A stretch of DNA of 64,000 nt from Astragalus membranaceus (lineage: Eukaryota > Streptophyta > Magnoliopsida > Fabales > Fabaceae), in the NCBI GenBank assembly GCA_039519185.1, contig CM076846.1, forward strand, positions 128,468,182-128,532,181, written 5' to 3'. Both the position numbers and the translations under genes were made by a program. Position 1 is the first letter of the stretch; each line of letters begins with the position of its first letter. Below the pieces are notes generated by a model. The model ran no database searches, had not been told where the DNA came from, and worked only from the letters and a program-made list of their open reading frames with translations. This document shows, one piece after another, positions 58,101-64,000 of this stretch.

Positions 58101-61100
58101 AGAAACTGGACTCTCAGTTTCAAGAACTCATGAAAACGCTCCAAACTCTCCAACCACCCTCTGCCACTCCAACACCAGAGAGTTCAGACGCTGATAACAA
58201 CAAAGAACAGCCCAAGAACAACCAAGAACCACCCAAGAACAATGCTACAATCGTTGATATCACTGGAGAAACACATCCAGACATTACTAAGGCGTGGACA
58301 AAGAAGGTGGAGCTGCCTACCTTCGAGGGAGATGACCCTTTAGCATGGTTGACGCGTGCACGCAAGTTCGTTGAATTACAAGGTATTATTGCTGATGCAG
58401 AAAAATTGAAACTGGCATTGATATGTATGGAAGGGGACGCTATCCACTGGTTCCAATATTGGACCGATGATGTCCAAGATCCCACATGGGACACTTTCTC
58501 CGAAGCAATTATGCAGAGATTTGGGGATTGCGCATTGGGCTCGGTCCATGAACGCCTTGCAGCCATACGACAACGCGGCACTGTGACTGAGTATATCCGC
58601 GACTTTGAATTACTGTTGGCTCAGGCACGAGGTACACCAGAACCCATCTTACTCGGTTACTTCCTCAACGGGCTGAGGAAATCAATTCGCGATATGGTTC
58701 GCCTCATGGGTCCCAAGAAGGTCGTCAACGCGTTGTCCATTGCCCGTCATGTCGAGGAGGCTCATCGTGACCCTCGCAACAACGCTCCTCCTTCAAGCAA
58801 GTTCAGAGACAATCGTTTTCGTGGAACGGGTCTTCTAGCTCCAACCGGGTCACGCGAAGATTCAACCGGGTCACGCCGTTTTTCTCACGCATCACCAGCG
58901 CAACCGGACCCGCAGGCGACAACCTCTCCTCTGCCCTCAAAAGCGAGCAACGCCAGCAAGTCACCACCGTCAAATGCGCCGCGTAAACCAGGTATTCAAT
59001 TCATCTCAAAAGCCGAGCAAGCCCGACGGTGGAAAGAAAGGCTCTGTTTCTCTTGTGGAGCACCTTTCGCACCTGGCCATCGTTGCACAGAAGGTAATTT
59101 ACGCATAATGGTGTTGGGCGACAATGAAGATATTAATGAGGATGGCGAGATTGTGATGTTAGAAGAGGAATAGAACAGTGGTGACACCTCTCCAACACAC
59201 AGTGATGAAGAATTCAACTTTATTTCTCTGTCTCAGTTTGCCTCTAAAGGGCTCACACCACCCAGAACCATGAAAGTCATAGCTATCATCAACGGTATTA
59301 TCATTGTTGTCTTGATTGATAGCAGAGCAACGCATAATTTCATCTCTGCTGCCCTTGTGAAACGCCTCGGATTGCCCATTGATGCTTCTAATATCTACAC
59401 GGTGAGGCTTGGGGATGGCAATAAAAGAAGTACTCTAGGTAAATGTCAAGGAGTACAATTGAATATTGGTGACTATACATGCACTGTGGACACCTTGGTC
59501 TTTGAATTGGGTGGAGTTTATATGGTGCTTGGTGTATCTTGGTTGGCAACCTTGGGGGAAATACAAGCAAATTGGCAAAATTTAACTATGAAGTTCAACA
59601 CTCCTCAAGGTCCTATGGAGATCAAAGGTGACCCTAGTTTAGGTAAATCTCTCATCTCTCCACAACAACTCCTTAAACTCATAGAAGTAGATGCAATGGC
59701 CGTAGTGTGGAATGATGAAACTCAGTATACTACACCAGAATACCATCTCTCTAGTACAACCTGTGACACACTCCATAGTGATATCCAATCCCTCCTGGAA
59801 CAATATTCTAGAGTCTTTGAGGAACCTACCACCTTACCCCCTAAGAGAGCTATAGACCATAAGATACCAATCAAACAAGGGGAAGGTCCTATAAATGTAC
59901 GTCCTTATAGATACCCACATCTACAAAAAAATGAGATTGAGAAACAGGTTGAGGAGATGCTAAAGGCAGGTATCATTAGACCTAGTAGTAGCCCCTACTC
60001 AAGCCCTGTGATACTAGTAAAGAAAAAAGATGGTTCATGGCGCTTTTGTGTAGATTACAGAGCCTTAAACAAGGCAACTATACCCGATAAGTTCCCAATT
60101 CCCGTGATAGATGAACTATTAGATGAGTTAGAGGGAGCAGCTTACTTTTCCAAGATTGACTTGAGAGCGGGATACCATCAAATTAGAATGGATGCACAAG
60201 ACATACATAAGACAGCCTTTAGAACACACCAAGGCCACTATGAGACCCTAGTGATGCCATTTGGCCTCACTAATGCCCCCTCAACCTTTCAACATGCAAT
60301 GAATGACACACTAAAACCCTTTTTGAGAAAATTTGTCTTAGTCTTTTTTGATGATATTCTAGTATATAGCAAGACTTGGGTTGAGCATTTAGATCACCTA
60401 CAGCAAGTTTTACAAACCCTAGAGGCCAACTCCTTCTATGCCAACTTGAAGAAATGTGAGTTGGGTAAAGGGAAAGTTAGCCACCTAGGGCATGTCATTA
60501 GTAAAGAGGGTGTTTCCATGGACCCCAACAAGGTAGAATCCATCCTTAAATGGCCAATTTCCAAGACAATTAAGGGTCTTAGAGGTTTTCTTGGTCTCTC
60601 AGGTTATTATAGAAAATTTGTCCACAATTATGGGCAAATTGCTCGACCTCTAACCAATCTTCTCAAGAAGGATCAGTTTTCATGGACCCCTGAGAGCACT
60701 AGAGCTTTCACACACCTACAACAAGCTATAACTAGGGCTCCAGTACTAACAATGCCCAACTTCAATGAACCCTTTAGCATTGAATGTGATGCTTCTGGTC
60801 TAGGAATTGGTGCTGTCTTGACTCAAAACAGAAAACCTATAGCTTTCTTTAGCAAAGCCCTGTCGGACAAATCTCTCACTAAATCAACCTATGAGAAAGA
60901 ATTAATGGCCCTAGTGTTAGCAATCCAACATTGGAGACCATACCTATTGGGTAGGAGATTCAAGGTATACACAGATCATAAGAGCTTAAAGTTCTTGCTA
61001 GAACAACGAATCATCTCTCAAAACCAACAGAATTGGGTAGCAAAACTCTTAGGATATGACTTTGAGATCATATATAAGCAAGGTTCCAACAATAAGGTAG

Positions 61101-63942
61101 CTGATGCCCTTTCTAGGCAATATGAGGATAGTGTCACTCAAGAAACTCACCAGGACACGGAATCTGTCATCAACCCGAACCTGCTAAATCAGCAACCTAA
61201 GGAACAACATGACCTTCTCCCTACTACTGCACCCCCAGCATATCCTATTAGTGTCATCCATTGGCAAGACAGTAACACTATAGATGATGAGGTAGACAAA
61301 GACCCTACACTTAAGAAAATCATAATAGACATCACCAAGGATCCCAACTCTCACACACACTACACTTTGGAAAAAGAAAGGTTACACTATAAAGGTAAGC
61401 TAGTTCTCTCAACCACATCTAAATGGATACCCACCCTCCTAGAAGAATTTCATTCAACCCCAATGGGAGGACACTCTGGTGTGTATAGAACTTATAGGAG
61501 AATTGGACAATCCTTGTATTGGATAGGTATGAAAAACACCATTACCAACTATGTAGCTGCCTGTCAAGTGTGTCAAAAGAAGAAATACCTAGCTAGTTCA
61601 CCAGCTGGCCTCCTCCAACCCCTCCCTATTCCTAATGCAATTTGGGAAGAGCTGAGCATGGACTTTATAGTTAAATTGCCAAAAGTGAAAGGCTATGAGG
61701 TTATTCTCGTAGTGGTGGACAGGCTCAGCAAATATAGCCACTTCATTGCCCTTAAACATCCCTACACGGCTAAAACTGTGGCTGAGGTGTTCTTTAAGGA
61801 AATTGTTAAACTCCATGGTGTGCCAATATCTATTGTGAGTGACAGAGACCCATTATTTCTCAGCTGCTTTTGGCAAGAGCTATTCAAGAAGCAAGGTACT
61901 AAACTGAAGATGAGCACAGCATACCATCCTCAAAGTGATGGTCAAACAGAGGTGATAAATAGGATTTTGGAGACATACTTGCGATGTTTTTGCAATGAAC
62001 AACCTCAAGCATGGTTGGAATTCTTACCATGGGCAGAATATTGGTACAACACTAGTTTCCAATCTTCCACTAAGACTACACCATTTGAAGTTGTTTATGG
62101 AAGACCACCACCTACTATTACTAAGTACATTCCCAGTGAAGTTCTAGTGGAGGCAGTTGCTCAAGATCTGCTTAATCGAGACGAATGCCTTACACAACTC
62201 AAGCGGCATTTACAAAGGGCACAAGCACAAATGACAACATATGCAAACTCTCACAGAAAGGAATCCAAAATCAAAGTTGGGGACAAGGTATTTCTCAAGA
62301 TACGACCTCACAAGCAAACGTCTATGCCTATTAAACTACACCCAAAACTTTCAGCTAGGTACTATGGTCCGTTTGAGGTTACCAAACAAGTTGGAGCAGT
62401 AGCATTTCAATTAAAATTGCCTGAAACAGCTAGAATCCATCCTGTGTTCCAGGTCTCTCAGCTAAAGCTAGCAGTAGGGAATCACCCAATTGAAGAAACC
62501 CTGCCTGAAGAGCTGCAGGACAAGGGAAAAGTCTTTGAACCAGACACCATATTGCAAAGGAAAACTGTACAGAGACAGCAACAAACTGTACAGCAGGTAT
62601 TAGTTAAATGGAAGGATTGTGCGATAGAAGATGCCACGTGGGAAGATGCGACAACAATTCAGCAACAATTCTCTGATTTCAACCTTGAGGACAAGGTTAA
62701 TTCTCAAGGGGGAGGCATTGTTAGACCCCTACAGGTCTATACCAGAAGAAAGAAAAATTAATTCTGCCCTGTGCTGTCTGTTTGCTGTTCTGTTTTATCT
62801 GTTATTTCTGTTTGCTGTTATGTTATGTTTGTTTCTGTTATTTTAATTAGGTAGTTATAGCCGTTGGTTAGTTAGTTAGTAGAGTAGTCTTAGTTTGCTG
62901 TCCTATGCTCTATTCCTCTAGTATATAAAGAGGAATCATGATAAGGGATTGGCATCTAGATTTCATTTTGTGTAGTAGCTTGGATAGATTCCAAGGAGGC
63001 GCTTAGAGAGCGTCTGTGTAATTCTTTTCGATTTTGCCGTGTGGCCAATAAGATAACCCTGGGTAATCCAGAGAGTGGTTACTCTAGGTTTGATAGATCT
63101 TGAAGAATCTATCAATTTCTGTATTGTATTGCAAAAGGACTTTCTACAGTATTCGATTTATTACATCAATTTATTTAGTCAATCCTATCCTGCACCCAGA
63201 GTGCCTATCCTACATCAACTCTGAATTGGTTACAACTGCCATAAAACAACAAACTATTTAGTTTACACGTCAGCAACTATACTAATACTTATAAGTTATA
63301 ATCTCATAGGGGTCGGCGACATAGATCAAACTATACCATAATATCCTATCATAGATCATATCTAATAAAAAACCATTCATAATTTCAAACAAAAATAACC
63401 CCAAAAGAACCGGTTCAGGAATAAATATATTGGAAGTTTTTACAAAATGGATTCACAATTTCAGAAGTTATAATTTCCAATAAAATTTTCCAGCTTGGCC
63501 AGTTAAGCATTTTCCATTGAATAACGACATCCCAGATTTGCCAATAGAATTAAAATCTCTGCATTTTGATGACCTGAGTTTATGCGGTTTTGCTTTCTAA
63601 GTGAAAATTAGTTAAAATTAAGATAACTTCGAAAAAATAAATTCTTACAAGCTGTAATTCCGCCTTGCGGCGCAGATCAAATAGTTTAATGATAAACATA
63701 CCTTCACCAGCTATAGATAGAGACTTCTCATCTTTCCATTGGTCCTGCGGCAGAAGTTCGACTGCCACAACATCACCATCAAAAGCTCGGTTCATGTTAA
63801 AGCGCCCATAAATAATTATTTCATCACCAATGCTCTCACTCCCAACATATGCTTCGAATGGATTGAAACGGTTTACACGAAGTTTCCCTTGATGGTATAT
63901 TCCGCGATGTAAACCAGAAGTAATTTCTGACATTGGCTTATG
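47748..63942 (-). CDS. RRP44A: Exosome ribonuclease RRP44A/DIS3, C-terminal part (5' end outside window)
   Basis: Eighteen exons: 63942-63702, 56370-56214, 54403-54163, 53280-53124, 52262-52194, 51673-51548, 51434-51382, 51060-50954, 50541-50487, 50363-50264, 49674-49563, 49327-49207, 48960-48901, 48828-48723, 48633-48538, 48343-48262, 48167-48102, 47946-47748. Sum 2148 nt, 715 codons plus stop. It starts HKPMSEITSGLHRGIYHQGK (cold-shock domain 1), followed by an acidic EDEDEDEDV stretch, cold-shock domain 2, and the RNB nuclease domain. The metal-binding Asp set is SVDPPGCKDIDDALH (residues 263, 269, 271, 272). Other RNB motifs are FCSGDLSPPEYHHYGLAAPL and HFTSPIRRYADVIVHRLLAA. The C-terminal S1 domain contains FFVFVPKYGIEGPVYL. 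The missing N-terminus would carry the PIN domain. The protein is the catalytic 3'-5' exoribonuclease of the nuclear exosome. The first intron shown is about 7.3 kb because it holds a chromovirus. Confidence 0.94.
52119..52165. repeat. (AT)n microsatellite in an RRP44A intron
   Basis: About 23 AT dinucleotides, ending 28 bp from the splice donor of the exon 52262-52194, which carries the catalytic Asp cluster. Confidence 0.97.
54645..54770 (-). mobile_element. tRNA-derived SINE in an RRP44A intron
   Basis: On the minus strand, AACTTAGTTGGTAAGATGC (A box) is followed by TCATTGGTTCGAATCATAT (B box), then GGGGGAAGTAGGGAACCAC and an A-rich end. A box and B box are at tRNA-like spacing. There is no anticodon arm of a functional tRNA. 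Target duplication not determined. Confidence 0.6.
55745..56090. repeat. Perfect tandem duplication, 173-bp unit, in an RRP44A intron
   Basis: Two adjacent copies (55745-55917 and 55918-56090) start ATAATAACCACAATC and end GGCATGCTCTCTTA. By eye I found no difference between them. It lies about 120 bp from the splice donor at 56213. Confidence 0.93.
57511..57913 (+). repeat. 5' LTR of the chromovirus
   Basis: 403 bp, TGTTAGACCCC to AGAATCTATCA. TATA-like AGTATATAAAGAGG near 57719. Contains repeated CTGTTTGCTGTTCTG-type words in U3, one of which accounts for the 7-bp length difference from the 3' LTR. Confidence 0.96.
57916..57930 (+). other. Primer-binding site of the chromovirus
   Basis: TGGTCCGACCTAGCC begins two bases after the 5' LTR, in the place and with the TGG start expected for a tRNA primer. 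The cognate tRNA was not identified. Confidence 0.6.
57938..59173 (+). CDS. gag: Chromovirus Gag
   Basis: 411 aa from MTKADVAALEKKMEERLQEV. It has an N-terminal coiled coil (residues 1-75), an Asn/Pro/Gln-rich linker, then the capsid domain (ELPTFEGDDPLAWLTRARKF, WDTFSEAIMQRFG, IRDFELLLAQARGTPEP). A basic Ser/Pro-rich stretch follows. The C-terminal zinc knuckle is CFSCGAPFAPGHRC, the form common in chromoviruses. It ends at TAG 59171-59173. The same frame continues open into pol, so gag and pol form one ORF split by a single amber codon. Confidence 0.93.
   Translation: MTKADVAALEKKMEERLQEVGTTFNTQLERKLAALSTEINAKLQHLGAENTSLNKKLDSQFQELMKTLQTLQPPSATPTPESSDADNNKEQPKNNQEPPKNNATIVDITGETHPDITKAWTKKVELPTFEGDDPLAWLTRARKFVELQGIIADAEKLKLALICMEGDAIHWFQYWTDDVQDPTWDTFSEAIMQRFGDCALGSVHERLAAIRQRGTVTEYIRDFELLLAQARGTPEPILLGYFLNGLRKSIRDMVRLMGPKKVVNALSIARHVEEAHRDPRNNAPPSSKFRDNRFRGTGLLAPTGSREDSTGSRRFSHASPAQPDPQATTSPLPSKASNASKSPPSNAPRKPGIQFISKAEQARRWKERLCFSCGAPFAPGHRCTEGNLRIMVLGDNEDINEDGEIVMLEEE
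59174..62761 (+). CDS. pol: Chromovirus Pol: protease, RT, RNase H, integrase, chromodomain
   Basis: Open from the codon after the amber stop. The first Met is at 59270 (1163 aa from there; numbering from that Met). The protease motif reads IDSRATHNFIS (Asp17), where Gly is usual at residue 19. RT has DKFPIPVIDELLDEL and VFFDDILVYS (Asp361-362). RNase H has IECDASGLGIG (Asp507). Integrase has an HHCC finger (His728 to Cys765/Cys768) and a D798, D858, E894 triad with the expected 35-residue gap. The C-terminus has HPVFQVSQLK and a chromodomain with VLVKWKDCAIEDATWEDA, a fold that in this group is thought to steer integration to particular chromatin. The ORF crosses the polypurine tract and stops 43 bp inside the 3' LTR. 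Confidence 0.94.
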   Translation, partial: NSGDTSPTHSDEEFNFISLSQFASKGLTPPRTMKVIAIINGIIIVVLIDSRATHNFISAALVKRLGLPIDASNIYTVRLGDGNKRSTLGKCQGVQLNIGDYTCTVDTLVFELGGVYMVLGVSWLATLGEIQANWQNLTMKFNTPQGPMEIKGDPSLGKSLISPQQLLKLIEVDAMAVVWNDETQYTTPEYHLSSTTCDTLHSDIQSLLEQYSRVFEEPTTLPPKRAIDHKIPIKQGEGPINVRPYRYPHLQKNEIEKQVEEMLKAGIIRPSSSPYSSPVILVKKKDGSWRFCVDYRALNKATIPDKFPIPVIDELLDELEGAAYFSKIDLRAGYHQIRMDAQDIHKTAFRTHQGHYETLVMPFGLTNAPSTFQHAMNDTLKPFLRKFVLVFFDDILVYSKTWVEHLDHLQQVLQTLEANSFYANLKKCELGKGKVSHLGHVISKEGVSMDPNKVESILKWPISKTIKGLRGFLGLSGYYRKFVHNYGQIARPLTNLLKKDQFSWTPESTRAFTHLQQAITRAPVLTMPNFNEPFSIECDASGLGIGAVLTQNRKPIAFFSKALSDKSLTKSTYEKELMALVLAIQHWRPYLLGRRFKVYTDHKSLKFLLEQRIISQNQQNWVAKLLGYDFEIIYKQGSNNKVADALSRQYEDSVTQETHQDTESVINPNLLNQQPKEQHDLLPTTAPPAYPISVIHWQDSNTIDDEVDKDPTLKKIIIDITKDPNSHTHYTLEKERLHYKGKLVLSTTSKWIPTLLEEFHSTPMGGHSGVYRTYRRIGQSLYWIGMKNTITNYVAACQVCQKKKYLASSPAGLLQPLPIPNAIWEELSMDFIVKLPKVKGYEVILVVVDRLSKYSHFIALKHPYTAKTVAEVFFKEIVKLHGVPISIVSDRDPLFLSCFWQELFKKQGTKLKMSTAYHPQSDGQTEVINRILETYLRCFCNEQPQAWLEFLPWAEYWYNTSFQSSTKTTPFEVVYGRPPPTITKYIPSEVLVEAVAQDLLNRDECLTQLKRHLQRAQAQMTTYANSHRKESKIKVGDKVFLKIRPHKQTSMPIKLHPKLSARYYGPFEVTKQVGAVAFQLKLPETARIHPVFQVSQLKLAVGNHPIEETLPEELQDKGKVFEPDTILQRKTVQRQQQTVQQVLVKWKDCAIEDATWEDATTIQQQFSDFNLEDKVNSQGGGIVRPLQVYTRRKKN
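62705..62718 (+). other. Polypurine tract of the chromovirus
   Basis: CAAGGGGGAGGCAT directly precedes the 3' LTR and is also coding (QGGGI in Pol). Confidence 0.8.
62719..63114 (+). repeat. 3' LTR of the chromovirus
   Basis: 396 bp. By eye it differs from the 5' LTR by a T/A near the start, a C/A in the CTGTT-rich part, an A/G near the end, and absence of one 7-bp CTGTT-type word. The first 43 bases encode the end of Pol. Confidence 0.96.
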
Positions 63943-64000
63943 CTGAAAATTAACAGAATGTAGATACTCCATCATGTAATTTTAACCAAACCTTCGGACA

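Larger units (their letters stand above)
57511..63114 (+). mobile_element. Reina-like chromovirus (Ty3/gypsy) inside an RRP44A intron
   Basis: 5604 bp with TG...CA LTRs, perfect 5-bp target duplication ATTTC (57506-57510, 63115-63119), gag, pol in the order PR-RT-RH-IN and a C-terminal chromodomain. Size, chromodomain and short LTRs suggest the Reina branch of chromoviruses. It is transcribed in the opposite direction to RRP44A. LTR copies differ by three substitutions and one 7-bp indel over about 396 bp, so the insertion is recent. A TAG after gag and a protease active-site change are the only obvious defects. Confidence 0.95.

Noticed and set aside
58120..58581. 153-aa ORF antisense to chromovirus gag
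   Set aside because: It is a shadow of the gag frame. Unlike the Tat antisense gene, it lies within gag itself and shows no gene structure.

Overview
The window is nuclear DNA from a flowering plant. Spliced genes with plant-specific families, Ty1/copia and Ty3/gypsy LTR retrotransposons, hAT-type miniature elements and tRNA-derived SINEs all point this way. The protein sequences look like a dicot, possibly a legume, but the species cannot be fixed from the sequence alone.

Three host genes stand out. (1) An intact 15-exon MLO gene on the minus strand (8958-13670, 588 aa, closest in recalled features to the MLO5/7/8/9/10 clade). (2) An intact 10-exon PIN-LIKES (PILS) auxin-transport facilitator on the plus strand (43490-47044, 409 aa). 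(3) The C-terminal 715 codons of the exosome ribonuclease RRP44A/DIS3 on the minus strand (47748-63942, 18 visible exons, 5' end beyond the window). PILS and RRP44A are tail to tail with about 0.7 kb between stop codons. In all three models the exon lengths sum to a whole number of codons, which supports the splice sites given.

The rest is mobile DNA and its debris. 1-6814 is the 3' part of a decayed Tat-lineage Ty3/gypsy element. Downstream of pol it carries a spliced antisense gene with its own TATA box, 5'-UTR intron, a gypsy-associated domain and a long coiled coil. 14.3-28 kb is a graveyard of nested repeats: an AT-rich repeat in four copies, SINEs with clear target duplications, a solo LTR of the Tat family, an LTR element inside a SINE, large Tekay/Del-like LTRs, and a tandem array of about 120-bp units split by organelle-like DNA. 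28.7-31.2 kb is a terminal-inverted-repeat element with a large LTR inside it. 31.2-31.5 kb is a GC-rich hAT MITE with a perfect 8-bp target duplication. 31.7-38.1 kb is a larger hAT-type element (8-bp duplication CTCACAAA) that contains a SINE and an almost complete copia element (32989-37948, 5-bp duplication ATTGG). 39-43 kb holds an LTR, two fold-backs and another MITE upstream of PILS.

The youngest large insertion is a Reina-like chromovirus (57511-63114, 5-bp duplication ATTTC). It lies antisense in an RRP44A intron and its LTRs differ by only three substitutions and one 7-bp indel. It has a nearly complete gag-pol with chromodomain, but an in-frame amber codon after gag and a Gly-to-Arg change in the protease active site. 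No bacterial-type systems, CRISPR arrays, rRNA genes or convincing functional tRNA genes were seen.
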